From Actinocatenispora sp963805605 (lineage in GTDB: Bacteria > Actinomycetota > Actinomycetes > Mycobacteriales > Micromonosporaceae), in NCBI GenBank assembly GCA_963805605.1, contig CAWDUX010000002.1, forward strand, positions 62,001 to 126,000: DNA of 64,000 nt. The letters are read 5' to 3'. Positions within the stretch are counted from its first letter, which is position 1. The number at the start of each line of letters is the position of its first letter. Shown here piece by piece: positions 15,782 through 23,904 of the stretch. A program made the position numbers and the translations under genes. The notes beneath the pieces were generated by a model that saw only the letters and a list, made by a program, of their open reading frames with translations, did not search any database and was not told where the DNA came from.

Positions 15782-16789
15782 ATGGCGCGACCGATTACCC
15801 TGTTCACCGGGCAGTGGGCAGACCTGCCGTTCGTCGAGGTGTGCCGACTGGCCGCCGGCTGGGGCTACGACGGGCTGGAGATCGCCTGTTGGGGCGACCA
15901 CTTCGAAGTGGACCGGGCGCTGACCGAGGAGTCCTATGTGGAGGACCGGAAGCGGATTCTGGCCGAGCACGGCCTGTCGGTGCACGCGATCTCCAATCAT
16001 CTGGTCGGCCAGGCGGTCTGCGACTTCCCGATCGACGAACGGCACCAGGGTATTCTGCCGCCCGACATCTGGGGTGACGGTGACGCCGAAGGGGTACGGC
16101 AGCGGGCCGCGGAACGGATGAAGGACACCGCCCGGGCGGCTGCGAAACTCGAGGTGTCCACAGTGGTCGGCTTCACCGGCTCATCCATCTGGTACACCCT
16201 GGCGATGTTCCCGCCGACCCCGGAGTCGATGATCGAACGCGGGTACCAGGACTTCGCGGACCGTTGGAACCCGATCCTGGACACCTTCGACGCCGAGGGC
16301 GTGCGGTTCGCCCACGAGGTGCACCCGACCGAGATCGCCTACGACTACTGGACCACGCAGCGCACCCTGGAGGCCATCGGGCACCGGCCGGCGTTCGGTC
16401 TGAACTTCGACCCGTCGCACTTCGTCTGGCAGGACCTGGACCCAGTCGGTTTCCTGTGGGACTTCCGGGACCGCATCTATCACGTGGACTGCAAGGAGTC
16501 CAAGAAGTACTTCAACGGCCGCAACACCCGGCTCGGATCGCACCTGCCGTGGGGCGACCCGCGGCGCGGCTGGGACTTCGTCTCAGCAGGTCACGGCGAC
16601 GTGCCGTGGGCGTCCTGTTTCCGTACCCTCAACGCGATCGGCTATGCCGGGCCGATCTCCATCGAATGGGAGGACGCCGGGATGGACCGGCTGGCCGGTG
16701 CACCGCAGGCACTGGCGTTCATCCGCCGGTTGGCGGAGATCGAACCACCGTCGGTGTCCTTCGACGCCGCGTTCAGTAGCGGTTCCTGA
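15782..16789 (+). CDS. Sugar phosphate isomerase/epimerase-like TIM-barrel protein
   Basis: A 335-residue xylose-isomerase-like TIM barrel (AP endonuclease family 2). Probable metal ligands are visible in FAHEVHPTEIAYD, NFDPSHFVWQ, YHVDCKES and ISIEWEDAGMD, as in metal-dependent sugar epimerases. The start ATG 15782 is preceded by AAAGGGA. It forms an operon with the upstream dehydrogenase and probably acts on its keto-sugar product; that is inference from context. A palindromic terminator follows directly. Confidence 0.85.
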   Translation: MARPITLFTGQWADLPFVEVCRLAAGWGYDGLEIACWGDHFEVDRALTEESYVEDRKRILAEHGLSVHAISNHLVGQAVCDFPIDERHQGILPPDIWGDGDAEGVRQRAAERMKDTARAAAKLEVSTVVGFTGSSIWYTLAMFPPTPESMIERGYQDFADRWNPILDTFDAEGVRFAHEVHPTEIAYDYWTTQRTLEAIGHRPAFGLNFDPSHFVWQDLDPVGFLWDFRDRIYHVDCKESKKYFNGRNTRLGSHLPWGDPRRGWDFVSAGHGDVPWASCFRTLNAIGYAGPISIEWEDAGMDRLAGAPQALAFIRRLAEIEPPSVSFDAAFSSGS

Positions 16790-16792
16790 GCT

Positions 16793-16816
16793 GCGCCTCC
16801 CGGTACCGGGAGGCGC
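16793..16816 (+). terminator. Perfect palindromic hairpin after the isomerase gene
   Basis: A 24-base perfect palindrome (10-bp stem, GTAC loop) starting three bases after the stop codon. Confidence 0.6.
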
Positions 16817-16874
16817 CGATACCGTCGGGCCTGCGGGTCACGAGGATTAGACTGTGCGGCATGGTGGCCCCGTG

Positions 16875-17438
16875 ATGGCAGACGGCGACCGGCCCGTCGA
16901 CCATGTCCGGGCCGCCTGCCGCCGCTTCGGCGAGAGTGCGGTGGCGCTGCGGTCGGCGGACCTGCTCGGTGGCGCGTCCCCGTTCACCGAGACCGGGTTC
17001 GTCGTCGCGATCAGCGGCCACGCCGGGGCCAGCGAGATGAGTAGGCGCCAGCCCGACGACGATCCGAAACTGCTGTACTGGCCCCGGGTCTGGGGTGCCC
17101 GTGCGCTGCTGTACGCGTGGGACGACGCGGCCGCACCGACAGTGGTCGCGGCGCTGGGCGACGACGCCTGGCGGGTCCGGGAGATGGCGGCGAAGGTGGT
17201 GGCCAGGCGGGAGATCGGCGCCGCGGCCGATGCGCTGGTCGGCTCGCTGAGCGACCCGGTGCCCCGGGTGCGGGCCGCGGCAGCGCGTGCGCTGGCGGTG
17301 GTCGGGGAGGCCGAACACGCGCCGGCCCTGGCCGGGTCGGCCGGCACCGACGCCGACACCCAGGTCCGGCACCGGGCGCAGGAGGCGTTGCAGCGCATGT
17401 CCGATCGCCTCGAGCGCGACCTGACCGACCTGTCGTGA
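16875..17438 (+). CDS. HEAT-repeat protein
   Basis: A 187-residue soluble helical protein. Residues about 60-180 form HEAT-like repeats (PTVVAALGDDAWRVREMAAKVV, then AADALVGSLSDPVPRVRAAAARAL and a third). Such repeats usually bind other proteins; no catalytic site is seen. ATG 16875 is taken; an in-frame GTG at 16854 with GAGG upstream would add seven residues. A -10-like TAGACT (16848-16853) and a four-codon ORF (ATG 16861, MVAP) whose TGA overlaps the ATG at 16875 suggest translational coupling. It is unrelated in sequence to the sugar genes around it. Confidence 0.75.
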   Translation: MADGDRPVDHVRAACRRFGESAVALRSADLLGGASPFTETGFVVAISGHAGASEMSRRQPDDDPKLLYWPRVWGARALLYAWDDAAAPTVVAALGDDAWRVREMAAKVVARREIGAAADALVGSLSDPVPRVRAAAARALAVVGEAEHAPALAGSAGTDADTQVRHRAQEALQRMSDRLERDLTDLS

Positions 17439-17480
17439 TCGGGACCGGCCCGAGATCGGGCCGGTCCCGATCACGACAGG
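17429..17480. terminator. Perfect 24-bp inverted repeat between convergent genes
   Basis: Positions 17429-17452 are perfectly complementary to 17457-17480 around an AGAT loop. The left arm contains the stop codon of the HEAT-repeat gene, and the right arm ends six bases before the stop of the convergent dehydrogenase gene. It works equally on both strands as a very strong hairpin. Confidence 0.75.
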
Positions 17481-17485
17481 GTCGC

Positions 17486-18586
17486 TCAGAGCGTACGGGT
17501 CAGTGGGTCCCAGTCCGCGGGCAGCGGATCGGGAGACACGGTCGTGGTGCTGGTCGGTACGAAGCTGCCCTCCTCGGCCGACTCGGCGATCGCCACCATC
17601 AGGTCCAGTACGTGCATGCCCAGTTCCCCGGATGCCCGGTGCGCCTCGCCGGTCCGCAGTGCCCGGGCCATCTCCAGTACGCCGAGTCCCCGGGTGGCGC
17701 TGGGCCCGCGGGACGGTACCGAGGTCCAGTCGGTGTCGCCGGCCCGTCGGAGCCGGATGTCGCCGTGGAACGTGTTCGGGTCGGGCAGCGCCATAGTGGC
17801 TTCCGACCCGGTGATCTCCACGAACCCGCCGCGCGACAGTGGCGAGTCGAAGCTGAGTACCATCGTGGCGGCCGGGCCGCCGGTGAAGTCGACGAGGGTG
17901 GCCACATGGGTCGGTACCTCGACGGCGAACTCGTTGCCCGCTTTCGGTCCGGAGCCGACCATCCGGCTGGTACGGGCCTGCCGGCCGACCGCGGCGACCT
18001 GCCGGGCCGGGCCGAGGGCGCTGACGAGGGCGGTCAGGTAGTACGGGCCGATGTCGAACAGCGGCCCGGCGCCGACCTGGAACAGGAACTCGGGGCTGGG
18101 ATGCCAGGATTCCGGTCCGGGTCCCTGCATGAGGGTCAGCGCGGTGAGCGGTACGCCGATCGCGCCCTTGGCGATGAGTCGGTACGCGGTCTGCAGGCCG
18201 GCGCCGAGGAAGGTGTCCGGTGCGTTGCCGACCCGTACGCCGGCCGTGGCGGCATCGGCCAGCAGCGTGGCGCCCGCCTTGCGGTCCAGGGCGAGTGGCT
18301 TCTCCGAGTACACGTGCTTGCCGGCGGCCACCGCCACGCCGGCGACCTCGGTGTGTACCGCCGGGATGGTCAGGTTGACGACCAGTTCCACCTCGGGGTG
18401 GTCGATGACGGCGGCACCGTCTCCGTGCACCGGTACGCCGTAGCGTTCGGCGGTCTGCCGGGCACGGTCGGTCTCCAGGTCGCCGACCGCCACGACCCGC
18501 AGGTCCGGGAAGGAGGTGAGGTTGTCGAGGTATTCGGTGCTGATCGTGCCGCAGCCGACCACCCCCACCCCGACCGGACCGGTCAT
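17486..18586 (-). CDS. Gfo/Idh/MocA-family oxidoreductase (second copy type)
   Basis: A 366-residue NAD(P)-dependent dehydrogenase. The Rossmann start is GVGVVGCGTISTEYL, followed by the signature SEKPLALD and a C-terminal domain with FDIGPYYLTALV. ATG 18586 overlaps the stop of the upstream isomerase gene by four bases (ATGA), so translation is coupled. It is not close to the dehydrogenase at 14591 in sequence, so the pair probably does different steps or acts on different sugars. The long frame upstream of 18586 is a shadow of the isomerase gene. Confidence 0.87.
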   Translation of the reverse strand: MTGPVGVGVVGCGTISTEYLDNLTSFPDLRVVAVGDLETDRARQTAERYGVPVHGDGAAVIDHPEVELVVNLTIPAVHTEVAGVAVAAGKHVYSEKPLALDRKAGATLLADAATAGVRVGNAPDTFLGAGLQTAYRLIAKGAIGVPLTALTLMQGPGPESWHPSPEFLFQVGAGPLFDIGPYYLTALVSALGPARQVAAVGRQARTSRMVGSGPKAGNEFAVEVPTHVATLVDFTGGPAATMVLSFDSPLSRGGFVEITGSEATMALPDPNTFHGDIRLRRAGDTDWTSVPSRGPSATRGLGVLEMARALRTGEAHRASGELGMHVLDLMVAIAESAEEGSFVPTSTTTVSPDPLPADWDPLTRTL

Positions 18587-19314
18587 GACGCCAGCTTGGT
18601 GAGGTAGGTGTGGCTGTCGGCGAGCGCCTCGAGCATGTCGGTGGCGCATTCGTCGAGTTCGACGATGCGCCAGGCGTCCGGCGCGGCGGCGAGGATCTCC
18701 GGGATGGGCAGGGTGCCCGCACCGACCGCGGTCATCGGCGCGTCCTTGACCGCCGGACCGTCCTTGACGTGCAGGAACCGTACCCGCTCGGCGAGTCGGC
18801 CGAGTAGCTGCGGCACGTCCTCGCCGCCGACCGCTGCCCAGTAGACGTCGACCTCCAGGAGCACCTCGGGGGACAGCAGGTCGGCGAGGACCTCCAGGGC
18901 CGGCCGGCCGTCGACCCGCTGCTCCAGTTCCCACCAGTGGTTGTGGTAGCCGATCCGGATTCCGCGGTCGGCGGCGCGGACGGCGGTGGCGTTGAGCCGG
19001 TCGGCGGAGCGTTCCAGGCCGGCCCGGTCGGCGAACTCGTCGGCCGGGATGGACGGCACGATGACGGTGTCCAGGCCGATGACGGCGGCGGCGTCGAGGA
19101 TCGCGTCCCGCTGCTCGCCGGTGACCTGGGCGTGGGTGCTGCACGCGGTCAGCCCGTACTCGTCGAGCAGGGCGCGCAGCCCGGTCGGGTCGTTGAGCGG
19201 ATCGTAGGGTTCCACGGCGCGGTAGCCGATGTCGGCGACCCGGCGCAGAGTGTCGCGGCGGTCTTCGGCCAGTTGTTCGCGGAGCGAGTACAGCTGGACG
19301 CCAAGAGGTGTCAT
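18583..19314 (-). CDS. Sugar phosphate isomerase/epimerase-like TIM-barrel protein
   Basis: A 243-residue xylose-isomerase-like barrel with GVQLYSLREQ, IGYHNHWWELE, LLEVDVYWAAVGGED, FLHVKDG and VELDEC. The Glu, Asp and His residues in these strands are the usual metal site. ATG 19314 has GGAG six bases upstream and is preferred over an extended frame to 19353. It is first gene of a two-gene operon with the dehydrogenase. The 26-bp palindrome at 19401-19426 lies about 90 bases upstream, tying it to the ROK regulator at 13330. Confidence 0.85.
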   Translation of the reverse strand: MTPLGVQLYSLREQLAEDRRDTLRRVADIGYRAVEPYDPLNDPTGLRALLDEYGLTACSTHAQVTGEQRDAILDAAAVIGLDTVIVPSIPADEFADRAGLERSADRLNATAVRAADRGIRIGYHNHWWELEQRVDGRPALEVLADLLSPEVLLEVDVYWAAVGGEDVPQLLGRLAERVRFLHVKDGPAVKDAPMTAVGAGTLPIPEILAAAPDAWRIVELDECATDMLEALADSHTYLTKLAS

Positions 19315-19400
19315 GGAGTTCTCCGTTACCGGGGAGATCGAGCCTGGGGCCATCGAGCCGTCCCGGGTAACGCTAGGAGTCTTTCAGACGCTACGTCAAT

Positions 19401-19426
19401 AACTTTTGATGATTTCAACAGAAGTT
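19401..19426. promoter_or_regulatory. Predicted 26-bp operator of the ROK regulator (site 2)
   Basis: AACTTTTG at the left and CAGAAGTT at the right frame a 26-bp palindrome, the same length and ends as site 1 (13276-13301). It lies upstream of the minus-strand isomerase/dehydrogenase operon and its right end overlaps the stop codon of the methyltransferase gene. Confidence 0.6.
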
Positions 19427-20045
19427 ATCGGACCTCCAGCCACGCCGTCTCGCCCCCGACGTCGACCCCGTCCGGACTACAGCCGAGGTCGGCCAGCTGC
19501 GTACACACCGGCACATCCGTACTGCCCTCGTGCAGGTAATGGCTGACCAGCAGTCGACCCCCGGAACCCAGCAGCGTACGGACGTGCCGCAGCAGGCCCG
19601 TCCGCTGCGGCGGCCGGACCAGGTCGAGCAGCAGATGTACATAGCCGAACCGTCGGCCGTCCCGGGGCCGCCAGTCCAGCGCGTTGCCCATCTCGATCCG
19701 GTCCGCCCACTGCGGCAGCCGGCGCCGGGCCAGTGCCACCAGCCCGGGGGACAGGTCCACCCCGTAGGGCTCCAGCCGGGTCCCCCGTTCCGCGGCCCAG
19801 AGCTGCACCGACTCCATCAGCAATCCGTTGGCGCAACCCAGATCCAGGAAGCTGCCCGGCCGCGACACCCCGGCCAGTACGCTCTCCCGGCGGCGGCGCC
19901 ACTGTCCGGGCCCACCAACGAAACCGGAACCACCCTCGACGGTGCCGGCTTCCAGGTAGTCGTGTTCCAACCGGCGGATGCGGCCGGTGAAGTAGTACGC
20001 GTCGTCCGGCGCCCCGCTGTCGATCGGCTCCGGTCGGTCCGCCAC
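19425..20045 (-). CDS. Class I SAM-dependent methyltransferase
   Basis: A 206-residue enzyme with a Rossmann-type methyltransferase fold. Motif I is FLDLGCANGLLMES (about residue 66), the acidic residue for the SAM ribose follows in YGVDLSP, and later strands are LLDLVRPP and GRLLVSHYL. GTG start at 20045, four bases after the stop of the RpiB-like gene on the same strand, so the two are an operon. The substrate is unknown. The stop codon overlaps the operator at 19401-19426. Confidence 0.8.
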   Translation of the reverse strand: MADRPEPIDSGAPDDAYYFTGRIRRLEHDYLEAGTVEGGSGFVGGPGQWRRRRESVLAGVSRPGSFLDLGCANGLLMESVQLWAAERGTRLEPYGVDLSPGLVALARRRLPQWADRIEMGNALDWRPRDGRRFGYVHLLLDLVRPPQRTGLLRHVRTLLGSGGRLLVSHYLHEGSTDVPVCTQLADLGCSPDGVDVGGETAWLEVR

Positions 20046-20049
20046 AACC

Positions 20050-20514
20050 TCAGAGTGCCGCGCGGGTGACCTCCCGTTCGGCGATTTCGTCGATGTGCCG
20101 GATGTTGGTGCGGTCGGACTCGTCGGTACTGGCGGTGCCGGCGAACCAGGCGTCGAGGATCTCCACCAGCAGCGGCTCGGAGACCTTTCGCAGACTCAGC
20201 GCCAGTACGTTCGCGTTGTTCCAGCGTCGGGCACCGTCCGCGGTGTAGGCGTCGGCGCACAGTGCGGCCCGGATGCCAGGCACCTTGCTGGCCGCCAGAC
20301 TCACCCCGGTGCCGGTCCAGCAGCACACCACCGCCTGATCGGCCCGTCCGGCGGCGACATCGCGGGCCGCAGCCTCCGCGCAGAAGGCCCAGTCGGGCCG
20401 GTCCCCGGCGGCCAGCGCACCGTGTACGGCCACCTCGTGGCCACGGCGACCCAGCTCGTCGATGAGAACGGCCGCGATGCCCTCGGTGGAGTCGGATGCC
20501 ACAGCGATGCGCAT
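20050..20514 (-). CDS. RpiB/LacA-family sugar-phosphate isomerase
   Basis: A 154-residue isomerase of the ribose-5-phosphate isomerase B / galactose-6-phosphate isomerase family. It starts MRIAVASDSTEG and keeps the catalytic-cysteine loop (VVCCWTGTGVS, equivalent to the CGTGIG motif), GIRAALCADAYTA and NNANVLALS. The start ATG 20514 has no proper ribosome site, but TATCGT lies six bases before it, suggesting a leaderless mRNA. Together with the isomerases and dehydrogenases downstream it fits a pentose or keto-sugar pathway. In a full-pathway organism this may be a second RpiB beside the housekeeping one. Confidence 0.82.
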   Translation of the reverse strand: MRIAVASDSTEGIAAVLIDELGRRGHEVAVHGALAAGDRPDWAFCAEAAARDVAAGRADQAVVCCWTGTGVSLAASKVPGIRAALCADAYTADGARRWNNANVLALSLRKVSEPLLVEILDAWFAGTASTDESDRTNIRHIDEIAEREVTRAAL

Positions 20515-20520
20515 CCTTCG

Positions 20521-20526
20521 ACGATA
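20521..20526 (-). promoter_or_regulatory. Predicted -10 element of a leaderless promoter
   Basis: On the minus strand TATCGT is followed by six bases and then the ATG of the RpiB-like gene. The same hexamer occurs at the ThrRS leader. Confidence 0.5.
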
Positions 20527-20686
20527 CCGTTCCCGCTCCGTACGCCGCGCCCATTGACACCGATACGTCGCTCCGCGACCGGTATTCCTGCCGGCCGGCC
20601 ATCGCATGCCGGGCGGACAACGGCTCGTAATGGAAGTGCGCAAGAACGGTCAGGCATCCCGGCTACGCGCCGTTGATGATGAACTC

Positions 20687-21649
20687 ATGGCGACAGCGGA
20701 ACCCGACCGGCTGCGGCAGATCCTGGATCTGGTGGTGACCAGCGTCAGCGATCCGGACGAAGTGGTCGACGACGGTGCACAACTGGCGGCCCGGGCCCAC
20801 CTTTCCCGGTATCACTTCGACCGTCTGGTGAAGGCGGCGGTGGGCGAACCGCCCGGTGCGTTCCGCCGCCGGTTGCTGCTGGAACGTGCCGCGTTCCAGC
20901 TCCGTGGCAGCCGCGTACCGGTCACCGACGTCGCCTTCCTGGCCGGGTACGCCTCACTGGAGGCGTTCACCCGGGCGTTCCGCCGCGCGTACCGGCGCCC
21001 ACCGTCGGCGTTGCGTGCGGAGACGGGTGCGAGGACCACCTTGCCCGCCCCGAACGGGATCCATTTCCACCCACCCGGCGGCCTCCGGCTGCCGGCCGAT
21101 CAACGGAGGCCCCCGATGGATGTCACCACGACCCTGCTCGACCACGACCACTGGCTGGTAGGGCAGCTGCTGGACCGTGCGGCGGGCCTGACCGACGAGC
21201 AGTTGGACCAGCCGGTCACCCTCAACATCGAGACCATCGACGACGACATGACACTGCGGCTGCTGCTGGACCGGCTGGTGTCGACGAAGGAGCGCTGGTG
21301 CGCGGCGGTGGAGGGCCGGCGCCCGCCGGGCGGTGACCCGCTCGGCTCGACCCTGCCGGACAGCGAACGGAGTGCCACCGCGCTGCGTCGCCGCTACGAC
21401 GCGGCGGGTCCGGCGTTCCTGCGGCTCGCGCACGGCATCCAGGAGCGCGGCGAGCAGGACGTGACGTTCGTGGACGCCACCTGCGAACCACCCGAGACCT
21501 TCACGTACGGCGGAATGCTCGCGCACGTACTGACCTTCTCGGCGTTCCGTCGGACGATGGCGGCCTGCGCGCTGTACTCGCTGGGGGTGACGGACCTGGG
21601 TGCCGGCGACCCGCGACGTTTCGCCGACCACGGGTCGCCGGCCGGCTGA
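20687..21649 (+). CDS. AraC-family regulator fused to a DinB-like domain
   Basis: A 320-residue protein. Residues about 15-115 form the AraC/XylS double helix-turn-helix (ARAHLSRYHFDRLVKAAVGEPPGAFRRRLLLERAA, split over two helices, then DVAFLAGYASLEAFTRAFRRAYRRPPS). Residues about 145-310 form a DinB/YfiT-like four-helix domain (LLDHDHWLVGQLLDRA, MLAHVLTFSAFRR) with histidines that may bind metal. ATG 20687 is chosen from homolog-like length; an upstream ATG at 20630 is in frame. This fusion is known in actinobacteria but its ligand is not. Confidence 0.8.
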   Translation: MATAEPDRLRQILDLVVTSVSDPDEVVDDGAQLAARAHLSRYHFDRLVKAAVGEPPGAFRRRLLLERAAFQLRGSRVPVTDVAFLAGYASLEAFTRAFRRAYRRPPSALRAETGARTTLPAPNGIHFHPPGGLRLPADQRRPPMDVTTTLLDHDHWLVGQLLDRAAGLTDEQLDQPVTLNIETIDDDMTLRLLLDRLVSTKERWCAAVEGRRPPGGDPLGSTLPDSERSATALRRRYDAAGPAFLRLAHGIQERGEQDVTFVDATCEPPETFTYGGMLAHVLTFSAFRRTMAACALYSLGVTDLGAGDPRRFADHGSPAG

Positions 21650-21684
21650 ACGGGACCGCGGTGCGGGATGCACCGCGGCCCCGT
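21650..21684. terminator. Hairpin between convergent genes
   Basis: Positions 21650-21664 pair with 21670-21684 with one mismatch around a GGGAT loop. It begins right after the AraC-type gene and ends just before the stop of the GH27 remnant. Confidence 0.65.
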
Positions 21685-21687
21685 CGG

Positions 21688-23609
21688 TCAGCCTGCGGCT
21701 ACCGCGAACACGTGGATGGCCCGCTGGTCCGGAAGCCGTACCGAGGCCACCGTCTTCCCCGGCTGCAGCGCGACCTTCGTGTAGAAGATCCGGTACTGGT
21801 TGCCGTAGTTGGCCGGCCCGGACTGGGTGTTGCGGTGGTCTACCGACGCGACGATGTCGTAGCCGGTGGTGTCCGTGCAGCACCAGTTCGGGAAGGCCAG
21901 GTCGGCCCGCTGGGTGCTCCCGTCGGTGTAGGTGATCAGCACCTGCCCGGTGTCGAAGCCGGCCTCGGCACCCAAAAAGCCGAGCGTGCCGCTGCCGTCG
22001 ATGGCCACGATCCGGCCACCACCGGCCACGTTGTCCGGGGTACCGGCGGCGGCATCAGGCCAACTGAAGGTGATCCCGTCGTGGGTCACGCCCGCGCCCG
22101 CCGGCAGGCCGGCCGCAGCCAGCCCCTCCGCCGAGTAGCTGTTGTCGCCACCGTCGAAGTCACCGGGGCCGGTGTCGGACTCGCTGGTGATCCCGACGTT
22201 GTTGGCGGCCGCACCCAGGTTCGGGTACGGGGTGGTGGAGGCGAAGTCCTCGCTGCCAGTGGCATGCCGGGTTCTGCTGTGCCAGCGGTAGCTGGCCGTG
22301 GCCCGCAGGTGCAGGGTGGCACCCGGCGGCGGGGTGTCCGGGGTGACGTTCCAGGTGGCCCGGACCGACTCGCCGGCCGGTACGGTCGCGAACCTGGTGG
22401 CGCCGATCGGCGTGGCCTGCCAGCCGTCCGGTACCCGTAGGCCCAGCCGGGCGTCGGTGACCGGCCGGCCGCCGTTGTCGGTCAGCGTCACCGTGGTCGG
22501 CGTGGTCCTCCCCGCCCGGTACGCACCGTTGCGTACACCGACCACGGTGGACGGTGCGGTGCGGCCGGACACGCCTGGGTGCACCCGGTAGAGCACGGCG
22601 GCGTGGCCGGGTACCGAGGCGGCGATGGTCCCGCTGGTCCCGGTCACCTGGCCGGACCACAGGTCGGTCAGCCGGTAGCCGTCCGCACGGCCGGGGAAGC
22701 CGGCCTGCCGGTCGGTCACCGACGCCACCTGCGTACTGGCGCCCTTGTTGAACAGCACGACCGCGCGATCACCGTTGGCCAGCGGCCGGGACAGTACGTC
22801 GACGTCACCCTCGGACTTCACGATGGTGCCCTGCACGCCCAGCCGGTCCTGGTCGACGGCGATCACCGCGCGGTTGGACAGGATCCGTACGGTGTCCGCC
22901 GAAGCGCCCTTGAGCGCGGTGGAGAAGAGCAGCGGCGAGGCCATCACCGACCACACTGACATCTGCGCCCGGTACTCGGCGGTGCTCATGCCGCCGTTGC
23001 CGACCTCCAGCATGTCCGCGTCGTTCCAGTGGTCCGGGCCGCCGTACGCGGGCAGGCCGGGAGTGTTGCCCTCGGTGTAGTTGCGCAGCACGCTGTCCCA
23101 GTTGTCGGCGATGTCGGAGCCGTAGCGCCACAACTGCCCTTCGCCGGGCAGCCACTTCAACTCATCCCGTGCGGGAAGCGCGTGGTGTCGACCTGCAGAT
23201 TTCCGGCGGAGTCCCGGTCGTGCTGCATCCAGCAGTCGTCGATGTTGACGTAGGTGTAGCCGAGCTTGTCCAGGCCGAGCGACACGATCCGGTCGGCGGT
23301 ATCGACGAACAGTTGCTGGTTCATCTGGTCGTTGCATTCGAAGCCGGCCCAGTCGTTGAAGCCCATCGGCGGGGTCAGGGCCAGGTTGCTGCCGTTGGTC
23401 GCGGCCGGTCGTACCGGCTGCTGATGGGGGGTTGGCGCGGCGCTGACCGGTTGGGTGGTGGCCAGCGCCGCGGCGCCGAGGATTGCTGCGGCGAGGGCGG
23501 TTCCGAGTCGTCGCAGGGACCGGCGGACACCGGGCCGCAGGGGGTCGGGGAGCCGGGGGCGGAGTCGTCGGGGATGCGCTCGACCGGTCGGGGGCAGGGC
23601 TGGTCGCAT
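21688..23609 (-). pseudogene. Secreted GH27 alpha-galactosidase, disrupted by an internal deletion and frameshift
   Basis: The gene begins at ATG 23609 with a signal peptide and a normal GH27 start (LALTPPMGFNDWAGFECN, YTYVNIDDCWM). It meets a stop (FPHGMS*) at about 23157. Coding then resumes in another frame at EGQLWRYGSDIADNW and runs to 21688 through WNDADMLEVGNGGM, the beta-sandwich, a NEW3-like domain and an NPCBM-like domain. Roughly 100 residues between the two parts are absent, including the conserved KYDNC segment that carries the nucleophile. The product cannot be an active alpha-galactosidase. Sequencing or assembly error is possible. The palindrome at 23662 still stands before it. 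Confidence 0.8.
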
Positions 23610-23661
23610 GAGTACTCCTCGTCAGCTGTGACCGGAGCTGATCCTTTCAGCCTTCGATTGA

Positions 23662-23673
23662 GCGCAATTGCGC
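23662..23673. promoter_or_regulatory. Palindromic operator candidate GCGCAATTGCGC
   Basis: A perfect 12-bp palindrome about 50 bases upstream of the GH27 start. A near-identical element (GTGCAATTGCGCAC) lies at 26074-26087 upstream of the S53 peptidase gene. The form fits a LacI- or TetR-type dimer site; no cognate regulator is adjacent. Confidence 0.4.
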
Positions 23674-23787
23674 ACACGGTCGGAATCTGTCAAGGGATGT
23701 CACCGGTCCGAGGTTGCGGCCCCATGGTCCTGTTCGACCGGTTGTGCCGCAGGTCGGCCCGCCGGCCACCGGCACCGTCGGATACAG

Positions 23788-23832
23788 ACGGCGATCGCGA
23801 CCGCCCCGGGCCGGGACGGTCGCGATCGCCGT
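23788..23832 (-). terminator. Hairpin after the S53 peptidase gene
   Basis: A perfect 16-bp stem (23788-23803 with 23817-23832) around a 13-base loop that contains CCCGGG, about 70 bases past the peptidase stop. Confidence 0.65.
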
Positions 23833-23904
23833 GTTCGACTGCTGTTGTTCGATACCAGGTGGATCCGTGGTCCCGGTCAGCAGACGCCGACCGGGACCGC
23901 CGGG

